From CADEED01 sp035765415 (GTDB taxonomy: Bacteria; Pseudomonadota; Gammaproteobacteria; Steroidobacterales; Steroidobacteraceae), in assembly GCA_035765415.1 (NCBI GenBank), contig DASTXR010000097.1, positions 1 to 64,000 on the forward strand: a stretch of 64,000 bases of DNA, written 5' to 3'. The notes below the pieces were generated by a model that was given only the letters and a program-made list of their open reading frames with translations, was not told where the DNA came from and made no database searches. Within the stretch, counting starts at the first letter, position 1; each line of letters begins with the position of its first letter. Made by a program: the position numbers and the translations under genes. Positions 1 to 11,694 of this stretch are shown one piece after another.

Positions 1-97
1 GGAAGGCGAGCAGGTCATCACCGGCATCGTGGGTCAGGCATCCCAAGGCGGCCCGGGCGGCCAACGCGGCCAGCAACGCGGTCCGCGGATCCTTTAG
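1..97 (+). CDS. C-terminal end of a periplasmic adaptor (MacA/HlyD type), partial
   Basis: Only the last 31 codons are in the window, ending in TAG. The visible tail begins EGEQVITGIVGQ, which resembles the final beta-strand of MacA/RND-type membrane fusion proteins, and then runs into a Gly/Gln/Arg-rich end. A MacB-type ATPase begins 19 bases downstream and a MacB-type permease follows, so this is most likely the adaptor of the same tripartite exporter. The assignment rests mainly on that context, because the preserved fragment is too short for a family call by itself. Confidence 0.6.
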   Translation, partial: EGEQVITGIVGQASQGGPGGQRGQQRGPRIL

Positions 98-116
98 TCA
101 GGGTCCGGATAGAAAG

Positions 117-818
117 ATGGCCCTCATTTCCCTGCGCAACCTCGGCAAGATCTACAAGTCGGGCGACACCGAGTTCGCGGCGTTGCGCGACGTGAATCTG
201 GAGATCGAGCGCGGTGAGTTCGTCGCGATCACGGGGTCGTCGGGGTCGGGCAAGTCCACGCTCATGAACATCCTCGGTTGTCTCGACTCGCCGTCGCGCG
301 GCAGCTACGTGCTCGCGGATCGCGACGTCGCGGGCCTGTCGCGCATCGAGCTCGCGCGCGTGCGCAACCAGTTCATCGGATTCGTGTTCCAGAACTTCAA
401 CTTGTTGGCGCGCACGTCGGCGGCAGAAAACGTCGAGCTGCCGCTCATCTACGCGAAGGTGCCGCCCGCCGAACGGCACGCGCGCGCCAAACAAGCGCTC
501 GAACGTGTCGGGCTGGGCCATCGTGCGGGGCATACCCCGTCGCAGCTCTCGGGCGGCCAGCAGCAGCGCGTCGCCATTGCGCGGGCACTCGTCACCCAAC
601 CGCCGCTGATCCTCGCGGACGAGCCGACGGGCAACCTCGACTCGGCGACCAGCGCCGAGATCATGAAGTTGCTGACGGACCTGCAGGCCTCCGGCATGAC
701 CATCGTCTTCGTGACGCACGAGACGGACATCGCCGCATACGCCGATCGCAAGCTGCTGCTCAAAGACGGCGCCGTCATCGGCGACGAACGCCGGAAGCCG
801 AACCAGGAGGTTGCATGA
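117..818 (+). CDS. ABC transporter ATP-binding protein, MacB/LolD type
   Basis: This 233-residue ATPase powers an exporter formed with the overlapping permease. It has a complete nucleotide-binding fold: Walker A GSSGSGKST at residues 40-48, a Q-loop near Q92, the LSGGQ signature at 144-148, Walker B LILADEP at 164-170 with the catalytic Glu, and the switch His at 201. Length and sequence fit the MacB/LolD/FtsE branch, which works by mechanotransmission and not by classical substrate import. Its stop codon overlaps the permease start as ATGA, indicating translational coupling. The exported substrate (macrolide, peptide, siderophore or lipoprotein) cannot be read from the sequence. Confidence 0.93.
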   Translation: MALISLRNLGKIYKSGDTEFAALRDVNLEIERGEFVAITGSSGSGKSTLMNILGCLDSPSRGSYVLADRDVAGLSRIELARVRNQFIGFVFQNFNLLARTSAAENVELPLIYAKVPPAERHARAKQALERVGLGHRAGHTPSQLSGGQQQRVAIARALVTQPPLILADEPTGNLDSATSAEIMKLLTDLQASGMTIVFVTHETDIAAYADRKLLLKDGAVIGDERRKPNQEVA

Positions 819-2047
819 TCAGCGCCGGAGAAACCCTGCGACTCGCCGCCCGTGCGCTCGGTCGGAACAAGATGCGCTCCTTCCTCACCGCGCTCGGCAT
901 CATCATCGGCGTCGGCGCCGTGATCTTCATGCAGTCGATCGGCGAGGGCGCGAAGTCGCGCGTGCGCGCGCAGATCGAAGGGGCCGGCACCAACATCGTC
1001 ATGTTGTTCTCCGGGACGAGCCAGGGGCCGGGAGGCCGCGGCGGCCAGGGTTCACAGCCCACCATCACCTGGGAAGACCTGCGCGCGATTCAGACCGAGC
1101 TGTCATCGGTGGCGGCGGTGGCGCCGCAGATGAACGCCGGTCAGCCGGTGATTTCCGAGACCAACACCTGGAACACGCAGATCACGGGCACGACGCCCGA
1201 CTTCTTCACGATCCGCAACTGGACAGTGTCGAGCGGTGCCATCTTCACGGCCTCGGACCAGGCGGGCGCGGCGAAAAATGCGGTTATCGGGCAGACGGCC
1301 GCGGAAAATCTCTTCGGGCCGGGCGTCGATCCCATCGGCCAGATCATCCGCATTCGCGACGCGCCATTCACCATCATCGGCGTGCTCGAGCGCAAGGGTC
1401 AGAACGCGATGGGCTCCGACCAGGACGACGTCATATTCATTCCGCTGTCCGCGTTCCAGACGCGCATGCAGCGCGGCCTCGGCAAGTTCGTGCCCGGCCG
1501 CATTTTCGTGAGCGCGGTGTCGCCGGAAGCCATTCCGCGCGCGCGCCAGGAGATCGGTGCGTTGCTGCGCGAAAGGCATCGGCTCGGCCCCGACGACGAA
1601 GACGATTTCTCCACGAGCAGCATGGCGGAAATGACCAGCATGCTCACTTCGACGCAGGACACCGTGACCACGCTGCTGTTCTCGGTGGCGCTGGTCTCGC
1701 TGGTCGTCGGCGGGATCGGGGTCATGAACATCATGCTGGTGTCGGTCACCGAGCGCACGCGCGAGATCGGCATCCGCATGGCCGTGGGCGCGCAGCCCGC
1801 GGACATCATGGCGCAGTTTCTCGTGGAGGCACTGGTGCTCGCCGCCATTGGCGGGGCGCTGGGCGTCATCTTCGGCGTGGGATGCGGTTACCTGCTGGCG
1901 CAGAAATTCGGCTGGACCATGGTCACGCGCACCGAAATCGTGGTGGCGGCGCTGGCGGTCAGCGCGGGCGTCGGCGTGGTGTTCGGGCTCTATCCGGCGC
2001 GCAAGGCGTCGCGGCTCGACCCGATCGAAGCGCTCCGGTACGAATGA
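815..2047 (+). CDS. MacB-type ABC transporter permease (FtsX domain)
   Basis: The 410-residue protein has the MacB layout: an N-terminal transmembrane helix (about residues 20-42), a large periplasmic MacB core domain (about 45-260) and three C-terminal helices forming the FtsX domain. The stretch VMLVSVTERTREIGIRMAVG is the classical FtsX-family motif at the cytoplasmic end. The reading frame is open far upstream, but translation most plausibly starts at the ATG at 815, which overlaps the ATPase stop and follows an AGGAGG ribosome-binding site. With its neighbours it should form a tripartite efflux pump using an outer membrane channel encoded elsewhere. Confidence 0.9.
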   Translation: MISAGETLRLAARALGRNKMRSFLTALGIIIGVGAVIFMQSIGEGAKSRVRAQIEGAGTNIVMLFSGTSQGPGGRGGQGSQPTITWEDLRAIQTELSSVAAVAPQMNAGQPVISETNTWNTQITGTTPDFFTIRNWTVSSGAIFTASDQAGAAKNAVIGQTAAENLFGPGVDPIGQIIRIRDAPFTIIGVLERKGQNAMGSDQDDVIFIPLSAFQTRMQRGLGKFVPGRIFVSAVSPEAIPRARQEIGALLRERHRLGPDDEDDFSTSSMAEMTSMLTSTQDTVTTLLFSVALVSLVVGGIGVMNIMLVSVTERTREIGIRMAVGAQPADIMAQFLVEALVLAAIGGALGVIFGVGCGYLLAQKFGWTMVTRTEIVVAALAVSAGVGVVFGLYPARKASRLDPIEALRYE

Positions 2048-2131
2048 TCTGTTTCCGATTTCGTCTAATACGGTTTCGTTTTCGGCGCGCTTATACTCGG
2101 CGTCCCTTCCTGAAGCACGGATCCAGCAGAC

Positions 2132-3490
2132 ATGAAGATCTCACGTCGTGATCTCGTCGGCACCGCGGCGCTCGGCGCGGTCGTCTCACCTCTCATCATT
2201 CCTTCGCGAGTGTGGGGCGCCAACAACCGGATTCGCGTTGGCCAGATCGGCTGTGGCCGCATTGCGCAGGGGCACGACATGCCCGGCGTCATCAAGTCGG
2301 ATCTCGCGGACTTCGTCGCCATCTGCGAGCTCGACGCCCGGCGGCTCGCCGACGGCGTCAGGATCATCGAGAAGTCGTACACCGACCGCGGTGTGACGCC
2401 GCCGCAGATCCGCACGTTCGACAACTATCGCGAGCTCATCGCGCGCCGCGACATCGACGCGGTGGTCATCAGCACGCCGGATCACTGGCACGCCGAAGTG
2501 GCGCTGGCCGCGATCGAGTCGGGCAAGGACGTGTACCTGCAAAAGCCGTTCACCATGACGCACGCCGAGGGCGTGATCCTGCGGGATGCGGTGAAACGTC
2601 ATGGCCGCATCCTGCAGGTGGGCAGCCAGCAGCGCTCGTGGGAGCAGTTCCGGCGCGCCGCGGAGCTCATCCGTTCCGGTCGCATCGGCAACGTGCAGCG
2701 CGTGGAGATCGGGCTGCCGACGGACCCCACGGCGCCCGACACGCCGCCCGAGCCCGTTCCGGACGGCCTCGACTTCGGGCAGTGGTTAGGCCCCACGCCT
2801 TTCAAGTATTACACCGAGATGCGCGTGCATCCGCGCGCGGATTACAGCCGGCCGGGCTGGCTGCGCCACGAGGCGCATTGCCTGGGAATGATCACGGGCT
2901 GGGGTTCGCATCACTACGACACCATGCACTGGGCGCTGCAGTACGAGAACACCGGGCCCAGCAAGGTGTCGGGCAAGGGCGATTTCCCCGATCCCGAACG
3001 CATCTGGAACGTCCACGGTTCCTACGACGTCACGCTCGCGTATCCTAACAACGTCACCGTGAACGTCTCGGACAAGTACAACACCGGCCTCAAGTTCATC
3101 GGCGACGAAGGCTGGATCTGGGTCACGCGCGAAGGCACCGGCGCCACGACCAGCGATCCGAAGGCCAAGGGTCCCGAAATGCCGCCGCTCGCGGCCAGCG
3201 ACGAGAAGCTGCTCGACCCGAACGGGCTCTCGCATACGCTGCCGGTCAGCAAATCGCACCACAGGAACTGGCTCGAGTGCGTGCAGTCGCGCAAGCGGCC
3301 GCTGGCGCCCGCCGATGTCGCGCATCGCAGTAACAGCGCCTGCATCGTGAGCTGGATCGCGATGAAGCTCGGCCGCCCGCTCGAGTGGGATCCGAAGACC
3401 GAGCGCTTCAAGAACGACGCCGAGGCCAACTCGATGTTGTCGCGCAGCGAACGTTCGCCCTACGGCGCACTGCATCTCGCCAAGGCGTAA
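2132..3490 (+). CDS. Tat-exported Gfo/Idh/MocA family oxidoreductase
   Basis: The 452-residue protein begins MKISRRDLVGTAALGAV, a twin-arginine signal with the SRRDL core, so it is probably exported folded with its NAD(P) bound. A Rossmann fold follows (IRVGQIGCGRIAQGHDMPG, about residues 34-52). The family signature for sugar-ring oxidoreductases, with EKP-like QKPFTMTHAEG near residues 138-148, comes next, and then the alpha/beta C-terminal domain. Members oxidise or rearrange sugars and cyclitols. The following gene is another Gfo/Idh/MocA-like protein, so the two may act on one substrate. A TATACT -10-like hexamer lies at 2092-2097. The substrate is unknown. Confidence 0.85.
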   Translation: MKISRRDLVGTAALGAVVSPLIIPSRVWGANNRIRVGQIGCGRIAQGHDMPGVIKSDLADFVAICELDARRLADGVRIIEKSYTDRGVTPPQIRTFDNYRELIARRDIDAVVISTPDHWHAEVALAAIESGKDVYLQKPFTMTHAEGVILRDAVKRHGRILQVGSQQRSWEQFRRAAELIRSGRIGNVQRVEIGLPTDPTAPDTPPEPVPDGLDFGQWLGPTPFKYYTEMRVHPRADYSRPGWLRHEAHCLGMITGWGSHHYDTMHWALQYENTGPSKVSGKGDFPDPERIWNVHGSYDVTLAYPNNVTVNVSDKYNTGLKFIGDEGWIWVTREGTGATTSDPKAKGPEMPPLAASDEKLLDPNGLSHTLPVSKSHHRNWLECVQSRKRPLAPADVAHRSNSACIVSWIAMKLGRPLEWDPKTERFKNDAEANSMLSRSERSPYGALHLAKA

Positions 3491-3499
3491 GTCAGAGAC

Positions 3500-4885
3500 A
3501 TGAAGAGAAGAAAGAATGGCGCGGCCGCACTCATGGCGGCCGCATTCGCATGCCTCGCGGGCCTCGCGCACGCGCAAAGCAAGGATCGCTCCGTGCAATT
3601 GATCACTCTCGACCCCGGCCACTTCCACGCGGCGCTGGTGCAGAAGTTCATGCTGCCGGGTGTTGCCCCCGAGGTCCTGGTCTTCGCGCCTGAGGGCGAC
3701 GACGTTGCCCAGCACCTGAAGCGCGTCGAGAGCTTCAACGCGCGCGCCGACAAGCCGACGCGCTGGGTCGAGAAGGTCTACACCGGGCCTGACTACCTCG
3801 GGAAGGCCGTGCTCGCCGCTCAGGGTGGCAACAGCCGTTCGACGGTCGTGGTCATCTCGGGCAACAACGCGCGCAAGACGGAATACATCACGGCGTTCAT
3901 CAATGCCGGCACCAACGTGCTCGCCGACAAGCCGATGGTGATCAGGCCCGAGAACTACGCGCAGCTCGAGGCCGACTTCGCGACCGCGAAGAAGAAGGGC
4001 GTGTTGTTGTACGACATCATGACCGAGCGTTTCGAGATCACGACGATGTTGCAGCGGGCGCTCTCGCAGCAGTCGAAGTTGTTTGGCACGCTCGAAAAGG
4101 GCACGCCTGACAACCCGTCGATCAGCAAGATCAGCGTGCACAACTTCTCGAAGGTGGTCGCGGGCGCACAGCTCAAGCGGCCGCAGTGGTTCTTCGATCC
4201 CGAGCAGCAGGGCGCGGGTATCGTCGACGTGATGACGCATCTGGTGGACCTGGTGCAGTGGGAAGCCTTTCCGGAGGTCACGCTGAAGCCGGCCGATGCG
4301 AAGGTGCTCGCGGCGCGGCGCTGGACCACGCCACTGACGCTCGAACAGTTCGGTCGCGTCACGGGCGCGAAGGAATTCCCGGCATTCCTCGGCGCCTACG
4401 TGAATGACGGCGTGCTCAACGCGCCTGCCAATGGCGAGTTCACCTATACATTGAAAGGAGTGCACGCCAATGTGTCGGTGACCTGGGAATTCGAAGCGCC
4501 TCCGGGCGCCGGCGACACGCATTTCTCGGTGATGCGCGGCACCCGGGCGTCGCTCACGATCAGGCAAGGCAAGGAGCAGGGCTACAAACCCGTGTTGTAC
4601 GTGGAACGCAGTCCATCGGTCGCCGCGGAGGCGCATGAAAAATCACTGCGCGCGGCGATCGCCGAAGTCGCGAAGACTTTTCCGGGCATCGGTGTGCAGC
4701 CCGAAGGCGGGCAGTTCGTCGTCACGGTGCCCGAGAAGTACCACAACGGCCACGAGGCACACTTCACGCAGGTCACCGAGCACTTCCTCCAGTACCTCGC
4801 GGCCGGGAAGCTTCCCGACTGGGAAGTGCCCAACATGCTGACCAAGTACGCCACCATCATGCAGGCATACGAAAAGAGCCGGTAA
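3500..4885 (+). CDS. Exported Gfo/Idh/MocA-like oxidoreductase with putative-oxidoreductase C-terminal domain
   Basis: This 461-residue protein starts only 9 bases after its neighbour, so the two are very likely co-transcribed. It has an N-terminal signal (MKRRKNGAAALMAAAFACLA, cleavage probably after AHA near residue 25). The Rossmann-like region is divergent (SVQLITLDPGHFHAALVQ), and the DKPMV motif near residue 143 matches the EKP motif of the Gfo/Idh/MocA family. The C-terminal half resembles the domain found in exported family members. The signal looks Sec-type, which raises the question of how it acquires a dinucleotide cofactor. The stop codon overlaps the left arm of the 27-bp inverted repeat. 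The substrate is not recognisable. Confidence 0.75.
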   Translation: MKRRKNGAAALMAAAFACLAGLAHAQSKDRSVQLITLDPGHFHAALVQKFMLPGVAPEVLVFAPEGDDVAQHLKRVESFNARADKPTRWVEKVYTGPDYLGKAVLAAQGGNSRSTVVVISGNNARKTEYITAFINAGTNVLADKPMVIRPENYAQLEADFATAKKKGVLLYDIMTERFEITTMLQRALSQQSKLFGTLEKGTPDNPSISKISVHNFSKVVAGAQLKRPQWFFDPEQQGAGIVDVMTHLVDLVQWEAFPEVTLKPADAKVLAARRWTTPLTLEQFGRVTGAKEFPAFLGAYVNDGVLNAPANGEFTYTLKGVHANVSVTWEFEAPPGAGDTHFSVMRGTRASLTIRQGKEQGYKPVLYVERSPSVAAEAHEKSLRAAIAEVAKTFPGIGVQPEGGQFVVTVPEKYHNGHEAHFTQVTEHFLQYLAAGKLPDWEVPNMLTKYATIMQAYEKSR

Positions 4886-4950
4886 AAAAAAGGGGACAGA
4901 TCTATTTTTCGCAAGCCGCGGGAGAAAAATAGATCTGTCCCCTTTTTTTT
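4884..4950. repeat. 27-bp perfect inverted repeat, REP-like, possible bidirectional terminator
   Basis: The arms at 4884-4910 and 4924-4950 are exact reverse complements over 27 bases and contain GGGGACAGATCTATTTTTC, with a 13-base loop. The outer A8/T8 runs would give a U-tract after a strong hairpin on both strands. It sits between the end of the oxidoreductase pair and glgP. The GGGGACAG core recurs at 18360 and, in a variant form, at 47199, so this is probably a member of a dispersed palindromic family and not only a local terminator. Confidence 0.8.
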
Positions 4951-5088
4951 GCACTTTTCCGGAGCCGGGTTTTGCGCCTGCGCTTCGCCCCGGTGCAGAT
5001 CGCAATGCGTTTGCGGTAAACAGGCCGGGAATCTCCTGCACGAATCTTGCAGGGTCTCATCAATACCAATGAGAGAGGGGAGCCTGCA

Positions 5089-7632
<2,544 letters not shown>

Positions 7633-7744
7633 TGGGGCCGGACCTCGCGGGAGGCTTGCAACCACACAAAGTGGAATGTCCCCTCGTCGGTACCGCGTGG
7701 CATCATTCATGCCGTTGAAGTCGGGCCTGAACAGGAGATCGGGG

Positions 7745-8881
7745 ATGTCTATCTTTCTGAGCCGCGCGGGTTTGTTAGCCGCGTCGAGCCTGCTTTCCAT
7801 CGGCGCCGTGGCCAGGGACGAGCCGCCGGACGCCGATCCCAAAGCCGTCGAAGTCATCCGCGAGCTCGGGCTCATCGAGTCACCGACCGCATTGCGCGAC
7901 CAGAAGGGCTGGCGCCAGCCCAGGCGCATCGTCATCGCAACGGGCACACCGTTCGGCGACGTTCAATCGTCCGCGCCCGGCGTCGAGCTCGTCGCCGTGA
8001 AGAGCACGGAAGAAATGGTGGCGCAGGCGGCCAATGCCGACGCGATCGTCGGAAGCGATAACGTGGTCTGCGACGAACGCGTGCTGGCGGCCGCGAAGAA
8101 AGTGCGCTGGGTCGCCGTCATGTCGGCGGGTGTCGAAGATTGCCTCGGCAAGCCCGCGCTCGAACGTGCCGGCCTCACCGTGACCAACATGCGCGCGGTC
8201 GCGGGTCCGGTCATGGCCGAACACACCATCGCGCTGGCGTTCGCACTGGCGCGCAGCCTGCAGGTATCGGTGGGTCGGCAAGCGACCGGTGAAGGCTGGA
8301 GCCGCAATTTCGCCGGATCCCAGCCCCAGGCGTTGACCGGCAAGACCATGCTGGTCGCGGGCCTCGGCGGCATCGGTCTCGAAGTCGCCAGGCGCGCCAA
8401 CGCGCTCGGCATGAAGGTGATCGCCACGCGCGGAAGTTCGCGCGAGGGCCCGGATTACGTGAGTTATGTCGGGTTATCCGACGAACTGCCGACGCTGATC
8501 CAGCAGGCCGACGTCGTCGTGGCCTCGTTGCCGCTGGTCCCCGCGACCACGAATCTCTTCGACGCGAAGATGTTCGCGCGCATGAAGAAGACCGCCTTCT
8601 TCATCAACGTGGGCCGCGGCGGCAGCGTGGTCACCAACGACCTGGTCACCGCGCTCAACACCGGCGTCATCGCCGGCGCGGGGCTCGACGTCACCGAGCC
8701 CGAGCCGCTGCCCAAGGATCACGCGCTGTGGAAAGCAAAGAACATCATCATCACGCCGCACATGTCCGCGCAGTCGGATCTGGGGCAGGGCAAGCGCGAG
8801 CTCATCCTGCGCGAACAGATCCGCCGCTTCACCACGGGCGACAAGCTGCTGTCGGTGGTCGACATGAAGAAAGGTTATTAG
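7745..8881 (+). CDS. Exported D-2-hydroxyacid dehydrogenase family protein
   Basis: The 378-residue protein carries the NAD-binding motif GLGGIGLEVARRA and the catalytic triad of the family: Arg in NVGRGGSVV, Glu in DVTEPEPLP and His in TPHMSAQS. Its closest enzymes reduce 2-keto acids to D-2-hydroxy acids with NAD(P)H. The start at 7745 follows an AGGAG site and gives a hydrophobic leader (MSIFLSRAGLLAASSLLSIG). That is unusual for a normally cytoplasmic enzyme and suggests periplasmic localisation. A longer in-frame start at 7676 would add 23 residues but has no good ribosome-binding site. It is convergent with the M20 peptidase gene, one base away. Confidence 0.85.
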   Translation: MSIFLSRAGLLAASSLLSIGAVARDEPPDADPKAVEVIRELGLIESPTALRDQKGWRQPRRIVIATGTPFGDVQSSAPGVELVAVKSTEEMVAQAANADAIVGSDNVVCDERVLAAAKKVRWVAVMSAGVEDCLGKPALERAGLTVTNMRAVAGPVMAEHTIALAFALARSLQVSVGRQATGEGWSRNFAGSQPQALTGKTMLVAGLGGIGLEVARRANALGMKVIATRGSSREGPDYVSYVGLSDELPTLIQQADVVVASLPLVPATTNLFDAKMFARMKKTAFFINVGRGGSVVTNDLVTALNTGVIAGAGLDVTEPEPLPKDHALWKAKNIIITPHMSAQSDLGQGKRELILREQIRRFTTGDKLLSVVDMKKGY

Positions 8882-8882
8882 C

Positions 8883-10328
8883 CTACTTGCCGCCCGCGTA
8901 GAGCCTGGTCAACCGATAGAGGAACTCGCGCCCTTCCATCAGCGTCTGCACGCGGATGCGCTCGTTGAGCCCGTGCGCATTGCTCGTGGCTCCGTCGCTG
9001 AGCATGCCTGACACGCCATACGTCGGGATGCCGGCGGGCGTGAGGAAGCGGCCGTCGGTCGCTCCCGAGCTGATGGTGGGAATGACCGCCACGCCCGGGA
9101 ACATGTCACGCGTCAGCGCCTCGATGGGCCCCATGACTTCGCGCGACAGCGGCGGCGAAACGCCCGGTTTTTCCGGCGGCGCCTGAAATTCCACGCTGAC
9201 GCCCGGATCGGCGATCGCCGCGATGAGCTCCTGGCGGATCTCCTCGGCGCTGCGCCCCGGGAACATGCGGCAATTGACGTTCGCGGTCGCGCGTTGCGGC
9301 AGCGCATTGGGCGCATGGCCGGCCGCGAGCTGCGTGGCCACGCAATTGGTGCGCAGGATGGCGTTGGTCGACGGATCCTTCTTGAGGCGCTCGATGGCCG
9401 CCGCATCGCCGCTCTTCGCGGCTGCGATCATGTCCGCGCCTTTCTCACCGCCCTCGACGACGCCGAACTTCTCGAAGTAGCTGCGCGAGGTGTCGTTGAA
9501 CTCGACCTTGAACTGATGCGCTTCGATCTTTGCGAGCGCGTGCACGAGCTGGTAGATGGCGTTGTCAGGCGTGGGCCGCGAGGAGTGCCCGCCCTTGTTG
9601 GTCGTGCTCAGCGTGAAATCCTGGTAGACCTTCTCCGACGCGAGCACCGCGACGTAGCGGTACACACCCGTCTTCTGGTCGTAGCGTCCGCCGCCGCCCT
9701 CGTTGAGCGCGAAGCCGGCGTCGATGAGATCCCGGTGATGCTCGATGAGGTAACTCACGCCGTTGAACACGTTCGGCGTTTCCTCGCCGCAGGTGAGCAC
9801 GAGCTTCAGCGTGCGCTTCGGCCGGTAACCATCCTTCTTGAAACGGACCATCGAGTCGGTGAATACCGCAGCCATCGCCTTGTCGTCAGACGCGCCGCGG
9901 GCATAGAAGAAGCCATCCTCCTCGACGAGCTTGAATGGATCGCGTTCCCAGTCCTCTCGGTTCGCCTCCACCACGTCTATGTGCGCGAGCAGCATCAGCG
10001 GTTTGAGTGTGGAGTCCGATCCCGGCAGCACCGCGACGAGATTGCCGTCCTTCGGGCGCCCGGGCGGCACCACGACGTGCAGATGTTCGTCCGCGTAACC
10101 CGCGGCGCGGAGCCGCGCCTTCATGGCATTCGAGGCGTCCGTGCAGGACCCGACCGACAGCGTGGTGTTGATCTCCACGAGTTCCTTGTAGAGCGCGCGG
10201 AATTCCGATTCCCCGGCGCGCGCCTGCTTCGAAGCGGCGGTCTGGCGGCTGGCCGTGATGTCGGCTGCCGATGCGCTGGCGAAGCAGGCCAGGCTGAATG
10301 TAACGGTGGCGAATGCGCGAACGGACAT
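8883..10328 (-). CDS. Secreted M20 family metallopeptidase
   Basis: This is a zinc-dependent exopeptidase or amidohydrolase of the M20 family, 481 residues from the chosen start, with a signal peptide (MSVRAFATVTFSLACFASAS, cleavage near ASA-AD). The metal-binding pattern is visible: LLAHIDVV (His and Asp), YARGASDDKAMA (bridging Asp) and TCGEET (general-base Glu and ligand). The dimerisation domain follows the TTNKGGHSSRP motif. The start at 10328 was preferred because GGAG lies five bases upstream. It is 18 bases downstream of the enolase-superfamily gene on the same strand, so they are probably co-transcribed. The substrate dipeptide or acyl-amino acid is unknown. Confidence 0.9.
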   Translation of the reverse strand: MSVRAFATVTFSLACFASASAADITASRQTAASKQARAGESEFRALYKELVEINTTLSVGSCTDASNAMKARLRAAGYADEHLHVVVPPGRPKDGNLVAVLPGSDSTLKPLMLLAHIDVVEANREDWERDPFKLVEEDGFFYARGASDDKAMAAVFTDSMVRFKKDGYRPKRTLKLVLTCGEETPNVFNGVSYLIEHHRDLIDAGFALNEGGGGRYDQKTGVYRYVAVLASEKVYQDFTLSTTNKGGHSSRPTPDNAIYQLVHALAKIEAHQFKVEFNDTSRSYFEKFGVVEGGEKGADMIAAAKSGDAAAIERLKKDPSTNAILRTNCVATQLAAGHAPNALPQRATANVNCRMFPGRSAEEIRQELIAAIADPGVSVEFQAPPEKPGVSPPLSREVMGPIEALTRDMFPGVAVIPTISSGATDGRFLTPAGIPTYGVSGMLSDGATSNAHGLNERIRVQTLMEGREFLYRLTRLYAGGK

Positions 10329-10346
10329 GTGAGCTCCCACGAAAAC

Positions 10347-11642
10347 TCAGATCGTAACGAGTATTTCCTGCTTTTCCACCTTCGCCGCATCGAGCTCGAT
10401 GCCGAAGCCCGGCTTTTCCGACAACTGCACCAGGCCGTTGTGCGCGATCAGCGGGTCTTTCATGAAATGCAGCTTTTCCGGAACGTGGTTGATGAGGTAT
10501 TCGCCGAAAGGGCACACGGAAGGCGACTGGCTCGCGACGATGTGCAGCGCGGCGTGCACGTTGTGGCAGTGGGGCAGTAGTTTGACGCCGTGCACCGAGG
10601 CGAGATTCGCGATCTTCACCGTCTCGCTGACGCCGCCGCACCATTCGGGATCGGCCTGGATGAACTGCAGGGCGTCCGCCTTGAAGAACTGCTCGGCCTC
10701 CCAGCGCCCATAGAGGTGTTCGCCGGTCGCAATCGGAATGGAAGTGGCCTTCGACAGCCGGATGAAACTTTCGAGGTCCGACATCGGCACGGCTTCCTCG
10801 ACGAAATAGGGGCGGTATTGCTCGACCTTGCGGCACCACTCGATGGCGTACTGTAGGTCCCATCCCTGGTACGCATCGAACATGATCTGCACGTCGTCAC
10901 CCACGGACGCGCGCAGTTCCCTGACGAGCTGCACGTTCAGATCCATGCCGCGCGCACCGTCACCGGGTCCGTACCCCAGGAACCACTTCTGGTGAATGAA
11001 GCCGTCCTTTTTCAATTGCGCGGCGCGTTTGCCGGCCAATGGCGGATCGATGGAGAAGCCGAGGCAGCTTCCGTACACGCGCACAGGAAGCTGCGTGGGG
11101 CCGCCCAGCAGCCGGAACACGGGCGCGCCGAAATGCCGGCCGCGCAGGTCCCAGAGCGCATTGTCCATGTAGCTGATGGCCATCATGAAGTGGCTGGCGC
11201 GCGAATGGCGGTTCGAGCGGTACATCTGGTCCCAGATGCGCTCGACGGCCAGCGCATTCTGGCCGATGACCAGCGGCCGCAGCGTGCCTAACAAGACGGG
11301 CAGGGCTTCCTTGTCCACCATGCCGTAAATGCCTTCGACGCCGCCCCTGGTGCGGATCCGCAGGTAGTAATGCGTGAGCGGGCGCCGCTCGGGTCTGGCG
11401 TTGACGGGGTCGACGAAGGGCTTCGGCCGGCGCTCCGCGTAGAGGTGCAGCGGGTTCACCTGGTACTGGCGGTTCAGCCCCGGAACCACCTCATGCGTTC
11501 CGGACAGCTTGAGTATCTCCACGTCGCTGATCGTCAGCTCGTCGAGCGTGGCGGCGTCGGCGAATGCAGCGCGCGTGAATGCGGGCAGGAAGGCAAGGGC
11601 GGAAGCTCCGCCCATGGCACGAAGGAGTTCTCTGCGTTTCAT
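10347..11642 (-). CDS. Tat-exported mandelate racemase/muconate lactonizing enzyme family protein
   Basis: The 431-residue enolase-superfamily protein starts MKRRELLRAMGGASALAFLP, a twin-arginine leader, so it is probably exported folded. The barrel motifs are present: MFDAYQGWD with the first metal Asp, FVEEAVP with a metal Glu, and ATGEHLYGR, which is typical of sugar-acid dehydratases such as mannonate and gluconate dehydratases. A catalytic His lies in LLPHCHNVHA. These enzymes abstract a proton alpha to a carboxylate, so an aldonic acid dehydratase is the best guess. Periplasmic members are uncommon. Downstream lies the M20 peptidase gene, upstream the GNAT gene 52 bases away. Confidence 0.85.
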   Translation of the reverse strand: MKRRELLRAMGGASALAFLPAFTRAAFADAATLDELTISDVEILKLSGTHEVVPGLNRQYQVNPLHLYAERRPKPFVDPVNARPERRPLTHYYLRIRTRGGVEGIYGMVDKEALPVLLGTLRPLVIGQNALAVERIWDQMYRSNRHSRASHFMMAISYMDNALWDLRGRHFGAPVFRLLGGPTQLPVRVYGSCLGFSIDPPLAGKRAAQLKKDGFIHQKWFLGYGPGDGARGMDLNVQLVRELRASVGDDVQIMFDAYQGWDLQYAIEWCRKVEQYRPYFVEEAVPMSDLESFIRLSKATSIPIATGEHLYGRWEAEQFFKADALQFIQADPEWCGGVSETVKIANLASVHGVKLLPHCHNVHAALHIVASQSPSVCPFGEYLINHVPEKLHFMKDPLIAHNGLVQLSEKPGFGIELDAAKVEKQEILVTI

Positions 11643-11694
11643 GGCGCGCTCTCGCGAAAAGGTGCGCGAGCTTGTTGCAGCCTTGCGAGCGCCG

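Noticed and set aside
278..814. Upstream extension of the ABC permease frame to 278.
   Set aside because: It lies inside the ATPase gene and reads as Arg/Ala-rich shadow sequence. The ATGA overlap at 815 with a good ribosome-binding site fits the real start.
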